Position numbers and translations under genes: made by a program
Notes under the pieces: generated by a model
What the model was told of the DNA's origin: nothing
The model's database searches: none
What the model saw: only the letters and a program-made list of their open reading frames with translations
From: Thermatribacter velox
Lineage (GTDB): Bacteria; Atribacterota; Atribacteria; Atribacterales; Thermatribacteraceae
DNA length: 64,000 bases
Assembly: GCF_038396615.1 (NCBI RefSeq)
Contig: NZ_CP121689.1
Coordinates: 1,314,001-1,378,000 of the forward strand
Direction: 5' to 3'
In this document: positions 37,702-47,278 of the stretch, piece by piece
How the letters are laid out: each line of letters starts with the position of its first letter
Position numbering within the stretch: position 1 is the first letter of the stretch

Positions 37702-38693
37702 AACTCCTCAAAAACCATCTTTTGCCCGTCAAGGGTAAAATAATTGCACTGGGCTTTTTTGACGGTGTCCACTCCGGACACCGTGCAGTTTTGCGTGCTG
37801 CAAGTCAGGAAGCAAAAAAGAGAAACAAGTTACTGGAAGTAATCACTTTTTATCCTCACCCTCGTAATTTTATTACTCGAAGCAGGGTGGTAAAGTATTT
37901 AACTCCTTACTCGCAAAAATTTCTTCTCTTTAAGTCTTTTTTCCCTGAAAGCACTCTCCGTTTCTGGAGGTTTGACAATCGCTTGCGACTCCTCTCTCCT
38001 GGAGAATTCATTGACATTTTGGACCGGATTTATCGTCCCTCTGTGGTATTTGTGGGTGCAAATTATCGTTTTGGTTTTCAGGCTTCAGGAAACACCTTTT
38101 TTCTCAAGGAAGAGTTGAACAAAAGAGGTATTGAGGTAGAAATTGTGCCTCCAGTCAAATTTGGTGATACCGTTATCTCGAGTTCACTTATAAGGTTCTT
38201 TCTCGAGCAGGGATTAGTGGAAAAAGCGAATTCAGCGCTCGGTTACCCATTTTTCATTATCGGCAAGACCCGTCCTGGAGCAAGAATAGGGCAGAAGCTG
38301 GGGTTTCCCACCGGGAATATTTACCCACCTTCTCAGAAAAAATTGCCCCGAGCTGGAGTTTATGCAGGTGTTGTGGAAAGTTGGGACCAGGAGATCAGAC
38401 AACCAGCTCTGGTTTACTGTGGTACCAAACCCTCGGTGTTGAACAAAGGGAAACGCCGGGTTATCGAGTTTTTCATGCCCGACTTGGCGTATCGGGAACT
38501 GTATAATCAGCGCTTTTTGGTGTATCTCTGGCGATTCTTGCGTCCAGAAATTACCTTCCCCAGTCTCTCCGAACTCAAGCAACAGATTTTGAGAGACACA
38601 GAGCACCTTAAACAATATTTACATCAGTATCCTGCTGTGGTAAACTACCATTTGAACGTTACGAATTGGAGGTGCAATTCAAGTTGGTATTAG
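37698..38693 (+). CDS. ribF: bifunctional riboflavin kinase / FAD synthetase
   Basis: RibF phosphorylates riboflavin to FMN and adenylates FMN to FAD. The 331-residue product has the N-terminal nucleotidyltransferase domain with [16 protein letters not shown] near residue 17 (a HIGH-like HSGH), [10 protein letters not shown] and VISSSLIR, then the C-terminal kinase domain with [20 protein letters not shown] and VYAGVV. The final dozen residues run into the start of rpsO with a ten-base overlap. The ATG overlaps the truB stop. Confidence 0.95.
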   Translation: MKLLKNHLLPVKGKIIALGFFDGVHSGHRAVLRAASQEAKKRNKLLEVITFYPHPRNFITRSRVVKYLTPYSQKFLLFKSFFPESTLRFWRFDNRLRLLSPGEFIDILDRIYRPSVVFVGANYRFGFQASGNTFFLKEELNKRGIEVEIVPPVKFGDTVISSSLIRFFLEQGLVEKANSALGYPFFIIGKTRPGARIGQKLGFPTGNIYPPSQKKLPRAGVYAGVVESWDQEIRQPALVYCGTKPSVLNKGKRRVIEFFMPDLAYRELYNQRFLVYLWRFLRPEITFPSLSELKQQILRDTEHLKQYLHQYPAVVNYHLNVTNWRCNSSWY

Positions 38694-38953
38694 CTAAAGA
38701 AAAAAAGCAAGAGATAATAGAACAGTTTAAGATTCACGAACAAGACACTGGTTCTCCAGAAGTTCAAATAGCAATTCTTACTACCAGAATAAAGGAACTT
38801 ACTGAACATTTGAAAAAACATCCTAAGGACTTTCATTCTCGAAGAGGTCTCTTTATGATGGTTGGGCAGCGAAGAAGGTTGCTCAATTACCTTAAAAAAT
38901 ATCATGTGGACCGCTACTACGCCATACTTCAGAAACTTGGTTTGAGAAAGTAA
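38684..38953 (+). CDS. rpsO: 30S ribosomal protein S15
   Basis: S15 binds 16S rRNA early in 30S assembly. The product of 89 residues from the TTG at 38684 has exactly the usual length and includes [34 protein letters not shown] and [16 protein letters not shown]. The TTG has GGAGGTG nine bases upstream (38668-38674). An in-frame TTG at 38666 is part of that ribosome site and is unlikely to be used. The gene starts inside the end of ribF. The rpsO-pnp pairing downstream is widespread in bacteria. Confidence 0.96.
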   Translation: MVLAKEKKQEIIEQFKIHEQDTGSPEVQIAILTTRIKELTEHLKKHPKDFHSRRGLFMMVGQRRRLLNYLKKYHVDRYYAILQKLGLRK

Positions 38954-38973
38954 AGGAGGTTGCAATCATTATA
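38952..38973 (+). promoter_or_regulatory. pnp ribosome site with non-AUG start
   Basis: AAAGGAGG (38952-38959) is followed in the pnp frame by ATC (38965), ATT (38968) and ATA (38971). No ATG, GTG or TTG occurs in this frame between the rpsO stop and position 39085, except a TTG at 39085 minus several codons deep in the conserved domain. A TTG at 38960 is out of frame and stops after 17 codons. Spacing is 5 bases to ATC and 8 to ATT. Confidence 0.78.
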
Positions 38974-41097
38974 CACACTTTTGAAATTCCATTTGGTAGA
39001 GATCAAGTTATAGTTATAGAAAGTGGGAAATTAGCAAAGCAAGCAGGTGGTGCGGTAACTGTAAGATATGGTGATACTGTAATTTTGGTTACCGCTACTG
39101 CTTCTGATCAGCCACGTGAGGCGGTTGATTTTACACCTCTGGTGGTTGATTTTGAAGAGCGATTTTATGCTGCTGGTAAGATACCTGGTGGTTTTATTAA
39201 GCGGGAGGGCAAACCCCGTAATACGGCCATCCTGAGTGCCCGGCTCATAGATAGGTCAATCAGGCCTCTTTTTCCGCCGCTTTTTTATAATGATATTCAG
39301 GTGGTTACCACCGTTCTGTCGGTAGATGAGCTTCATCCGCCTGAAGTGATTTCCATTATAGGTGCTTCTGTGGCGTTGGGAATATCCGGTATACCCTTTG
39401 CAGGACCTCTTGGGGCTTGCCGCTTGGGTATCATTGGAGACGAGATCATTTTAAACCCCACTTTGGAAGAACTCAATGAGAGTCGTCTGGATCTGGTGTT
39501 AGCAGCTTCGGATAAGGGAATCACCATGATCGAGGCCGGTGGTAAGGAAGTATCGGAAGAGGAAGTGGTGAAATCCCTGTACAAGGGCTACCAGTTGATT
39601 CAGCAAATTATCAAGGAACAGCAAGAAATAATCGAGCGAATTGGTAAACCCAAACAGGAAGTTCAAAAACCCATGCACCTTGAAAGCCTGGAAAGCTGGT
39701 TGAGAGAAAAATTCTTGTCTCAGATTCAAACCACGATAAGCATACCCGAAAAGAGTGCACGAGAAAAAGAAATGAAAGAGTTGCTTCAAAAGGCTCTTCA
39801 AGAATGCGAAGCTGAATTTGCTACTCTGGAGGGGTTCACTTACGCCTGGGAGAAAGTTGTCAAGGAAGAAATTAATCAGTTGGTTCTGAAAACTGGAAAA
39901 CGCCAGGATGGTCGAACCCCTAAAGAGATTCGTCCCATTAGCTGTGAAGTCGGTGTTTTACCACGGACGCACGGCTCCGCTTTGTTTACGAGGGGACAAA
40001 CCCAGGTTCTGGCTATAACCACCTTAGGAGCTACCAGCGAAGAACAAAAAGTAGACGGCTTACAGGAAGAAGAAGCAAAGAGATTTATGCTCCACTACAA
40101 CTTCCCACCCTACAGCACCGGAGAGGTACGTCCTTTGAGGGGTCCGGGACGTCGCGAGATTGGCCATGGTGCTCTTGCAGAGCGGGCATTGGAATGTTTC
40201 ATCCCCCCCGAGGAAGAATTTCCCTATACCATCAGAGTGGTTTCCGAAGTACTGGAATCTAATGGTTCTTCTTCAATGGCAACGGTATGTGGTGGTAGTC
40301 TCTCTCTAATGGATGCTGGAGTACCTATACGTACTTCCTGTGCGGGGATATCTATTGGGCTTATGTTTGGGGAAAACAACGACTATGTGCTTTTGCGTGA
40401 TATTTTGGGTTCTGAAGACCATTATGGAGAAATGGATTTTAAGGTAGCTGGAAGCAGGCAAGGCATAACTGCCATTCAACTGGATGTAAAAAATCATGGT
40501 TTGCCTGTGGAAATCCTTGCCGAAGCAATTCAGGAAGCTCGGGAAAGTCGCTTCCATATACTGGATATCATGGATTCGGTTTTGTCGAAACCTCGCAGTT
40601 CAGTTTCCAAATATGCTCCCAGAATTGCTACTATAACCATTAGCACCGATAAAATCGGTGCGTTGATTGGTCCTGGTGGCAAAGTGATTAAAAAAATAAT
40701 TGAGGAAACAGGTACTACTATTGACATTAAAGAAGACGGGAGAGTAATCGTCTTTTCCAAGACGGAGGAAGGCAAAGAAAGAGCTATTGAGATGATAAAA
40801 GCGGTTACACAGGACGTCGAAGTTGGCAAAATATACCTGGGCAAAGTGACCAAAACCACAGATTTTGGTGCTTTTGTAGAGCTTTTCCCAGGCAGAGAAG
40901 GCCTTTGCCATATTTCACAACTTTCCCAGGAACGAATACGCAAAGTTGAGGATTTTGTGAAAGTGGGTGATGATCTCCTGGTCAAAGTCATAGGTATAGA
41001 TTCTCTGGGGAGAATAACTCTCAGCCACAAAGAAGCACTGGCCAGTAATGCTCCACGCCAGGAAAAAGAACGCAGCAGAAGTTTCAGAAAAAAATAA
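38968..41097 (+). CDS. pnp: polyribonucleotide nucleotidyltransferase (PNPase), probable AUU start
   Basis: PNPase degrades RNA from the 3' end by phosphorolysis and is a core part of bacterial RNA decay. The product of about 709 residues has two RNase PH domains, a helical linker, a KH domain with IGALIGPGGKVIKKIIEETG and an S1 domain with GKVTKTTDFGAFVELFPGREGLCHIS. A start at the GTG-like 39085 position would remove about 39 conserved residues, including FEIPFGRD and the SGKLAKQAGGAVTVRYGDTVIL strand pair that every PNPase has. These residues are encoded in frame from 38968, directly behind AAAGGAGG, so I place the start at ATT 38968 (ATC 38965 also possible). Partner rpsO is immediately upstream. 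Confidence 0.93.
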   Translation: MIHTFEIPFGRDQVIVIESGKLAKQAGGAVTVRYGDTVILVTATASDQPREAVDFTPLVVDFEERFYAAGKIPGGFIKREGKPRNTAILSARLIDRSIRPLFPPLFYNDIQVVTTVLSVDELHPPEVISIIGASVALGISGIPFAGPLGACRLGIIGDEIILNPTLEELNESRLDLVLAASDKGITMIEAGGKEVSEEEVVKSLYKGYQLIQQIIKEQQEIIERIGKPKQEVQKPMHLESLESWLREKFLSQIQTTISIPEKSAREKEMKELLQKALQECEAEFATLEGFTYAWEKVVKEEINQLVLKTGKRQDGRTPKEIRPISCEVGVLPRTHGSALFTRGQTQVLAITTLGATSEEQKVDGLQEEEAKRFMLHYNFPPYSTGEVRPLRGPGRREIGHGALAERALECFIPPEEEFPYTIRVVSEVLESNGSSSMATVCGGSLSLMDAGVPIRTSCAGISIGLMFGENNDYVLLRDILGSEDHYGEMDFKVAGSRQGITAIQLDVKNHGLPVEILAEAIQEARESRFHILDIMDSVLSKPRSSVSKYAPRIATITISTDKIGALIGPGGKVIKKIIEETGTTIDIKEDGRVIVFSKTEEGKERAIEMIKAVTQDVEVGKIYLGKVTKTTDFGAFVELFPGREGLCHISQLSQERIRKVEDFVKVGDDLLVKVIGIDSLGRITLSHKEALASNAPRQEKERSRSFRKK

Positions 41098-41112
41098 TTT
41101 CCTTTTACTTTT

Positions 41113-43356
41113 ATGATTAATCTCAAAGTAAAACTTTTGGTAACTTCTTTTTTAAGCCTGTTTTCAATATATCTTTTTCTGGCCCTCCTTTCTTTAGATG
41201 TTGGAATAATGGGCACTTTTATGAAGGATAATCTGCTGAAAGCACTGGGGCTGGGTAGCTATATTGTCCCCTTTTACCTTGGCTACCTGGTGGTTGAGGT
41301 GCTTACCTTTTCCCGACCCCGACGTTTTAAAGTCTACAGCAGGTTAACTGCTTTGGCGCTCTGGCTTGTGGTGTTTGTGACCCTTTGTCATCAGAAAAGT
41401 GAAGAAACTTCGTTTTTTCTTCCCTCGGGCTCCATGGGCGGCAAGCTGGGGCAGTTGATTTATGACCAAATGGTCTATTACCTTGGGAAAGCAGGAGCCT
41501 GGCTTTTGCTCATCTCTGTAGCCATCTTGGCCACCTATCTGGTGGGAGAGGGCAGGGTATTTCGAAAGGCATATGCTGGCCTGCGCAACCTGCATCACCG
41601 TTTATTCAGAAAGAGCAGGCAGGTTGCAGATATTCACAGAAGGCACCCTACAAAAGAGTTCGTTTTTCAGGGTCGAGAAAAAGATACACCGGAGAATGCA
41701 ATTTCGGATAGCCCGACCCTGCAGGAAACCTCCCTGCCCGGCTCAATCTTTACAGAAGAAGTGTTTACCTTTACCGAGGAGAGCCCAAAAAGCACCAGTG
41801 ATTTTGAATCCAGAGTTGCTGGAACTCCTGAAGAAAAGCCAGTTCCTGAGCTTTCGGACCAGGAGATTGGAAAAGGAGAGAAGCGTTTTCTTCTCCGGGC
41901 TGGTGCAAAACCCAAGAAAACAACTGAGAACAGCCAGAAAACAGGGTGGACTCTTCCCCCTACCCACCTTCTTGATTACCACCGCAAAGGCAGAGCGAAA
42001 GAGAAGAACCTCAAAACGGATATTACCAAAAATATTCTTAAACTGGAACAAACCCTGTCTGAGTTTAGTGTACCTGGAAAAGTGATAAGTGTTCAGGTGG
42101 GTCCCACCATAACCAGGTATGAATTTCAACCTGCTCCGGGAATCAAAGTCAATAAAATCGTCAATCTTTCTAACGACATAGCACTTGCCTTTGCTGCTGC
42201 AGCAGTGAGGATTGAGGCACCTATACCCGGCAAGGCAGCAGTGGGAATAGAAATACCGAACAGCTACAAGGAAATTGTTTCTCTTCGAGAGCTGGTAGAA
42301 AGTAGCCAATTTCAGGACAGCAAGTCTCCCCTGCAAATCGCACTTGGTAAGAGCGTTACTGGAGAGCCTTTAATTTGGGACCTACGGGAAGCTCCCCACC
42401 TGCTTATCGCTGGAGCGACAGGTTCCGGTAAAAGCGTATGTATTAATGCCATCTTGATGAGTTTGCTTTTCAGGGCTGATCCCAACCAGTTGCGCATAGC
42501 CCTTGTAGATCCTAAACGAGTAGAGCTGTCCATATACCAGGGCTTACCCCATCTTTGTGCTCCAGTGATTTCTGAAGTACGGAAAACGGTTAAGTTCTTA
42601 AAGTGGCTGTGTCGGGAAATGGAACAACGCTATGATATGCTTTCCGATCTTTCAGTACGCAACATTGAAGAATACAATTATCTTGTTAGTGAAGAGGAAA
42701 AGCTACCCTACGTGGTAATCGTAATTGATGAACTGGCTGATTTAATGATGACCGCTTCATCTGAAGTGGAAACCTCGATATGCAGATTGGCCCAGATGGC
42801 GAGAGCTGTAGGTATGCACCTGGTAGTAGCGACTCAGAGGCCATCTGTAGACGTGATAACAGGTCTCATAAAAGCAAATTTTCCCTCGAGACTGGCTTTT
42901 GCAGTGTCCTCTCAGGCAGATTCTAAAACCATACTTGATGGGTCAGGAGCGGAGAAACTGCTGGGAAACGGTGACTTCCTGTTTTCACCAGTGGGGGCCA
43001 ACAAGCCCATCCGGGGACAGGGAAGCTTTGTTTCCACTCGTGAAGCTAAAAGAGTTATCGAACACTGGCTTGTCCAGAAAGAGCAAGGCAAAATTTTTTA
43101 CTCTTTTAACTTTAACCCTCGAGAAGAAATAGTGGAGGAAGGTTCAGAAGAAGACGAACTGTATCAAGAAGCGGTGAAAGTAGTTGTTGAGGCAGGAAGA
43201 GCCTCAACGTCTCTTTTGCAGAGAAGACTGAGAATTGGATTCAACAGGGCAGCCAGAATGATAGAAAGAATGGAAAGAGAAGGTATAGTAGGTCCTTATG
43301 AAGGGAGCAAATCCAGAAAGGTAATAATTGGGAAAAAGGGTGGCTATAATGCCTGA
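41113..43356 (+). CDS. ftsK: DNA translocase FtsK/SpoIIIE
   Basis: FtsK anchors at the division site and pumps chromosomal DNA into daughter cells. The 747-residue product has about four membrane segments in the first 150 residues, a charged linker (about 155-300), and the motor domain with Walker A IAGATGSGKSVCINAIL near residue 437 and Walker B VVIVIDELADLMM. A C-terminal winged-helix gamma domain (TSLLQRRLRIGFNRAARMIERMEREGIVGP) is present and would recognise polar DNA guide sequences. The ATG has no clear ribosome site; the preceding in-frame codon run begins at the pnp stop, so no better start exists upstream. Confidence 0.96.
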   Translation: MINLKVKLLVTSFLSLFSIYLFLALLSLDVGIMGTFMKDNLLKALGLGSYIVPFYLGYLVVEVLTFSRPRRFKVYSRLTALALWLVVFVTLCHQKSEETSFFLPSGSMGGKLGQLIYDQMVYYLGKAGAWLLLISVAILATYLVGEGRVFRKAYAGLRNLHHRLFRKSRQVADIHRRHPTKEFVFQGREKDTPENAISDSPTLQETSLPGSIFTEEVFTFTEESPKSTSDFESRVAGTPEEKPVPELSDQEIGKGEKRFLLRAGAKPKKTTENSQKTGWTLPPTHLLDYHRKGRAKEKNLKTDITKNILKLEQTLSEFSVPGKVISVQVGPTITRYEFQPAPGIKVNKIVNLSNDIALAFAAAAVRIEAPIPGKAAVGIEIPNSYKEIVSLRELVESSQFQDSKSPLQIALGKSVTGEPLIWDLREAPHLLIAGATGSGKSVCINAILMSLLFRADPNQLRIALVDPKRVELSIYQGLPHLCAPVISEVRKTVKFLKWLCREMEQRYDMLSDLSVRNIEEYNYLVSEEEKLPYVVIVIDELADLMMTASSEVETSICRLAQMARAVGMHLVVATQRPSVDVITGLIKANFPSRLAFAVSSQADSKTILDGSGAEKLLGNGDFLFSPVGANKPIRGQGSFVSTREAKRVIEHWLVQKEQGKIFYSFNFNPREEIVEEGSEEDELYQEAVKVVVEAGRASTSLLQRRLRIGFNRAARMIERMEREGIVGPYEGSKSRKVIIGKKGGYNA

Positions 43357-44113
43357 CCGAGAAAACAATCTGGGTATTGGAGCAACCCTGCGGAGCAAAA
43401 GGGAAGAAAAGGGCATCACCCTTGAAGAAGCACAGGAAAGCACTTTCATTCTTAAAAGATACCTGGAAGCCATAGAAGAAGAGAAATGGGACGAATTACC
43501 TGGAAAAGCTTACACCATTGGCTACCTCAAAACCTATTGTCGCTTTCTGGGTCTTAACCCAGAACCTATTATTGCTTCTTTTAAAGAGAGAGAAAAAAGC
43601 GAAAGGAAAACTCACCAGGATTTTCAGAAGAAACCCAGATCAGGCGTTGCAAGCTCGAAAAAAATGCAAATGGTGCGCACCTTTCTGTTTGTCTGTGTTG
43701 CGGCAGCTTTAGCACTGGGGGTCATACTTGTATTTTACCATTACAACTCCACAATGCTGCCTGAACAATCTACTACCGTAGCACTTCAGAACGTTGGAAA
43801 CAACACAGCAGATAATCAAAACTTTGAGACGGAAGCAGAAACCACCATAGAAGAAAGCTCTTCTCCGCCGGAACCTCCGGTGCTTTCCATCACTCTTTTA
43901 CCTGAAGACCTGGCCTGGGTAGAGGTGGAATCTGAGGGGAAAACGATTTTTCAGGGAATACTCATTCCTGGTAAAAGATACCTTTTGCGTAGCGTTACTC
44001 CCATAACAATTGCCGGCCGAGAAGGCAATCGGGTAAAATTTGTGGACCAGTCTGGCAACGAAGGATATCTCGCTGAAAACTCGGGAGAGTTTGCACGGAG
44101 TTTTACTCCATGA
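43349..44113 (+). CDS. RodZ-like HTH membrane protein
   Basis: The 254-residue product has an N-terminal helix-turn-helix of the RodZ type (GATLRSKREEKGITLEEAQESTFILKRYLEAIE), a short basic linker, one membrane segment (about 107-128), and a periplasmic C-terminal DUF4115-like beta domain (LEWVEVESEGKTIFQG-type sequence near 195). RodZ proteins link MreB to the elongation machinery and shape rods. I chose the ATG at 43349, with AAGGGTGG upstream and overlapping the ftsK stop; a TTG at 43328 would add seven residues. No mreB is in the window, so the link to cell shape is taken from the family. Confidence 0.85.
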   Translation: MPDRENNLGIGATLRSKREEKGITLEEAQESTFILKRYLEAIEEEKWDELPGKAYTIGYLKTYCRFLGLNPEPIIASFKEREKSERKTHQDFQKKPRSGVASSKKMQMVRTFLFVCVAAALALGVILVFYHYNSTMLPEQSTTVALQNVGNNTADNQNFETEAETTIEESSSPPEPPVLSITLLPEDLAWVEVESEGKTIFQGILIPGKRYLLRSVTPITIAGREGNRVKFVDQSGNEGYLAENSGEFARSFTP

Positions 44114-45453
44114 AGAAAGTGGCCCTTGTTTCTCTGGGTTGCGATAAAAACCTGGTGGATTCCGAAGTAATCCTGGGCAAACTTCTGACTCGGGAGCCAT
44201 GCGCTCTGGTGTCTCCTGAAGAGGCAGAAGTTGTTATCCTGAATACCTGCGCTTTCATTGAGGAAGCCTGCCAAGAAAGTGAAGCATGGATAAGGAAAAT
44301 TGTAGGGCTTAAGAAGAAACATCGAGCTAAGAAAATCGTTGTTGCTGGTTGCTACGTTCAGCGTTTTCGGGACAGTGTGGTTTCTCTTTACCCAGAAGTA
44401 GATCTTTGGGTAGGGGTGAATGACTTTCCAGATTTGCCGTATCTGCTTGACAGAGTGCTTCCCAAAAAGGTTGTTGCCGACAGTCCTTTTTATCTCTATG
44501 ACCATACTACGGAGAGAGTGATTTCCGGACCTCCTTATCTGGGCTTTTTAAAAATAGCTGAAGGGTGTAACAATCGCTGTAGTTTTTGCGTGATTCCTGC
44601 CATCCGGGGACCACTGCGTAGTAGAAGCATTGACTCCATTGTTAGAGAAGTTGAGAATTTTCTGGAAATGGGAGTAAAGGAAATCATTCTGATTGCTCAG
44701 GATACCGCTTCATACGGTGTTGACCTTTACGGAAAAAGAGCTTTGCCAGATCTTTTAAAAACTCTTGATCAGCTCCTTTCTTCAGAGCATTGGTTAAGAG
44801 TACTTTATTTTTCCCCTCAGGGTCTTAGCGAGGAGTTTCTTGAGGTATTTGCAAATAGTAAGAGAGTAGTCAAATATCTGGACATTCCTCTGCAACACGT
44901 AGATCCGGATATCCTTGTCAAAATGAATCGTCCAGCACATATTGAAAAGACCTTTTATTTTCTGAGGACCATGCGCAAGAGCATACCTCAATTGTTTTTA
45001 AGGACCACCTTTATGGTTGGTTTCCCAGGTGAAAGTGAGTCATCTTTCCAGAAAATACTCCTGGCCATGGAGGAGCTTTCCTTTGAAAGGGCAGGGGTGT
45101 TTGCTTACTCTGAGCAGGAAGGAACTCCTGCATCCAGATTGTTTCCCAAGGTACCAGCCTCTTTGAAGACTCAAAGGTTGAAAGCCGTCAGGAAAAAACA
45201 GGAAGAAATTATGAGGAAACGCCACCGGGCTCTGGTTGGAAGCACTGTCGAAGTCATTGTTGAAAAAGGCCCTCTTTGGGAGAACAATGGTTCTTCCAGG
45301 ATGCTTTACTACCTGGGAAGAAGCTATGGAGATGCACCTGATGTGGACTGTGAGGTAAAGATCCAAACCAGAAACAAACACCTTAAACCGGGAACTATTT
45401 GCACCATGAAAGTTACTGCTGGCAAAACTTATCTTTTGGAGGGTGTGCTTTGA
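44110..45453 (+). CDS. rimO: ribosomal protein S12 methylthiotransferase
   Basis: RimO is a radical-SAM enzyme that adds a methylthio group to an aspartate of ribosomal protein S12. The 447-residue product has the N-terminal UPF0004 domain with cysteines in SLGCDKN, NTCAF and GCYVQR for one iron-sulfur cluster, the radical-SAM motif CNNRCSFC near residue 155 for the other, and a C-terminal TRAM domain. The start SLGCDKNLVDSE distinguishes RimO from MiaB, whose gene lies at 51613. It overlaps the RodZ-like gene by four bases. Confidence 0.95.
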   Translation: MKKVALVSLGCDKNLVDSEVILGKLLTREPCALVSPEEAEVVILNTCAFIEEACQESEAWIRKIVGLKKKHRAKKIVVAGCYVQRFRDSVVSLYPEVDLWVGVNDFPDLPYLLDRVLPKKVVADSPFYLYDHTTERVISGPPYLGFLKIAEGCNNRCSFCVIPAIRGPLRSRSIDSIVREVENFLEMGVKEIILIAQDTASYGVDLYGKRALPDLLKTLDQLLSSEHWLRVLYFSPQGLSEEFLEVFANSKRVVKYLDIPLQHVDPDILVKMNRPAHIEKTFYFLRTMRKSIPQLFLRTTFMVGFPGESESSFQKILLAMEELSFERAGVFAYSEQEGTPASRLFPKVPASLKTQRLKAVRKKQEEIMRKRHRALVGSTVEVIVEKGPLWENNGSSRMLYYLGRSYGDAPDVDCEVKIQTRNKHLKPGTICTMKVTAGKTYLLEGVL

Positions 45454-46712
45454 GAGCGGCTATTCTTTGCATAGGAACCGAATTGAGCACCAACCTGGTT
45501 AAAGACAGCAATGCAGAATTTTTGAGGAACAAACTTTTGGACAAAGGAATTCTAACTGAATACACTATGTTTGTGCCTGATGATAAAGAAGCTATTATTC
45601 AGGCCTTACGCTTTCTGATCCAGAAAGAGGAGCTACGACTCGTGGTTGTCAGTGGTGGTCTGGGTCCCACCGAAGATGACATTACTCGTGAAGCAGTAGC
45701 TGAAACCTTGAAGAGGGAACTGGTTTTTTTGCCTCAAGCCTGGGAAGAAATCAGAAAAATATATTTTAGCATTAGGAAAAAAGAGCCTCCAGAAAACAAC
45801 AAAAAGCAGGCTTTGATACCGCAAGGAGCGTTAATGCTTCAAAACAGAGTTGGCACTGCTCCAGGTTTTTTAATCCAGGAAGGCGATAAAAAAATATTTG
45901 TCATTCCAGGAGTTCCTCAAGAAGTAGAATTTTTCTGGCACTACATAGATGAGCAAATCAGCAATCCTCAACCCAGCTTTTTTAAAACTGAGACCCTGAA
46001 GCTCTGCGCCATAGGAGAATCGGAGCTGGCCAGCCAGCTTCAGGACTTTCTTGTAGACTTGCCTTCAGGGATTAGTCCAGCTTTTATACCCCGTTCTGGA
46101 GAAATCTGGTTCTATCTGTATGCCTTCAGAAATCCTCTGCCAGAGGAAAACCAGAAAGTTCAACAAATACTGGAGAGCATAAAACAGCGTTTCAAAGACC
46201 GGCTTTTTTCGACTTACGCGGATACTCTGGAGGAAGCAGTGGGTCAGCTTTTGCGTGAGCACCGGCTCACCATAGCCACTGCAGAGTCCTGTACCGGGGG
46301 CTTGCTGGCTAATCGCATAACCAACGTGCCTGGTAGTTCCACCTATTTTAAGCGGGGGTACGTAGTGTACAGCAATCAATCCAAAGCAGACGACCTGAAT
46401 GTTCCACTTGCGGTGATACACCGCCATGGTGCGGTGAGTGAAGAAGTGGCTTCTTTACTTGCTCAAAACGTTGCTCAAAGAGCTGGAAGCGATATTGGCG
46501 TGGGGATAACCGGTATTGCCGGACCCGGTGGGGGTTCTGAACTCAAACCCGTGGGTTTGGTATATATAGGAATTTCTTGGGGGAAACATCTGGAAGTTCA
46601 CCGCTATCAGTTCCACGGAGCGAGGACAACCATAAAATTCCGGACCACCCAGGAAGCGCTCTCCCAGCTTTTTCTCCTTCTTTCCAAGAGGTGCTTAGAC
46701 AATGGAGAATGA
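45450..46712 (+). CDS. cinA: CinA family protein (MoaB-like plus nicotinamide-nucleotide amidase)
   Basis: The 420-residue product has the N-terminal MoCF-biosynthesis-like domain (ILCIGTELSTNLVKDSNAEFL, VVVSGGLGPTEDDITREAVA) and the C-terminal CinA/PncC domain (TIATAESCTGGLLANRITNVPGSS), which hydrolyses NMN to nicotinate mononucleotide. The start is a TTG at 45450 overlapping the rimO stop, with GGAGGGTG upstream. cinA lies just before recA in many bacteria, as it does here with only thpR between. It may also share the NAD theme of the phosphoribosyltransferase gene at 14669, which is inference. Confidence 0.93.
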   Translation: MRAAILCIGTELSTNLVKDSNAEFLRNKLLDKGILTEYTMFVPDDKEAIIQALRFLIQKEELRLVVVSGGLGPTEDDITREAVAETLKRELVFLPQAWEEIRKIYFSIRKKEPPENNKKQALIPQGALMLQNRVGTAPGFLIQEGDKKIFVIPGVPQEVEFFWHYIDEQISNPQPSFFKTETLKLCAIGESELASQLQDFLVDLPSGISPAFIPRSGEIWFYLYAFRNPLPEENQKVQQILESIKQRFKDRLFSTYADTLEEAVGQLLREHRLTIATAESCTGGLLANRITNVPGSSTYFKRGYVVYSNQSKADDLNVPLAVIHRHGAVSEEVASLLAQNVAQRAGSDIGVGITGIAGPGGGSELKPVGLVYIGISWGKHLEVHRYQFHGARTTIKFRTTQEALSQLFLLLSKRCLDNGE

Positions 46713-47271
46713 GGTAAACCTGAGATGCTTTATTGCCCTGGACCTTGAAGAGGAAGCGAAAGAAGCGATAGCAAGATTCATTGGGAATGCCAAGACTTCC
46801 TTCCCAGAAGCAAAATGGGTTAACCCACAGCAGGTGCACCTTACTTTACGTTTCTTTGGAGCTATGAATAGTAGTTGGCTTCCCCTTATATCCAGTATTA
46901 CTGAACGGATAGCTGCTTCCTTCCCCAAAATACCAGCGTTTATCAGCAAAATCGGGGTTTTCCCAGAGCCGAGAAGAGCACGGGTCATCTGGATGGGTTT
47001 TGATGCCCTGGCAGAAGACAGAATTAAGCAACTGGCTGAGGAGTTGAATCATCAACTATGGGAAGTACTCAAAATTGAAGCAGAAGAAAAAGCCTTTGTC
47101 CCCCATTTAACCATAGCCCGACTCCGTAAGCCGAAAAGAGTAGACCTGGAAAACTTTCGCTTACCAGGGAAGATAGCCACCAACCTTTATCGAATAACTC
47201 TATACAAGAGTACCCTAACCCCTCGTGGTCCTATTTATAGTGAATTAAGTTTCTACCCGCTAAAGAGGTGA
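46702..47271 (+). CDS. thpR: RNA 2',3'-cyclic phosphodiesterase
   Basis: ThpR (LigT family) opens 2',3'-cyclic phosphates at RNA ends. The 189-residue product has the two HxTx motifs of the 2H superfamily: HLTLRFFG near residue 46 and HLTIARLR near residue 134. Other family landmarks are RCFIALDL at the start and WVNPQQVHLT. The ATG overlaps cinA by 11 bases. The gene sits between cinA and recA; the CinA-ThpR-RecA order occurs in several thermophilic and Firmicute-like genomes. Confidence 0.93.
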   Translation: MENEVNLRCFIALDLEEEAKEAIARFIGNAKTSFPEAKWVNPQQVHLTLRFFGAMNSSWLPLISSITERIAASFPKIPAFISKIGVFPEPRRARVIWMGFDALAEDRIKQLAEELNHQLWEVLKIEAEEKAFVPHLTIARLRKPKRVDLENFRLPGKIATNLYRITLYKSTLTPRGPIYSELSFYPLKR

Positions 47272-47278
47272 TAGGAAA

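Noticed and set aside
40530-41216. A 228-codon minus-strand frame opposite the pnp 3' end and ftsK start
   Set aside because: It is antisense to conserved PNPase KH and S1 domains, is low in complexity and has no known domain. Long open antisense frames are expected with this codon use.
47272-47278. LexA box before recA
   Set aside because: The gap is only seven bases and neither it nor the end of thpR holds a GAAC-N4-GTTC type site.
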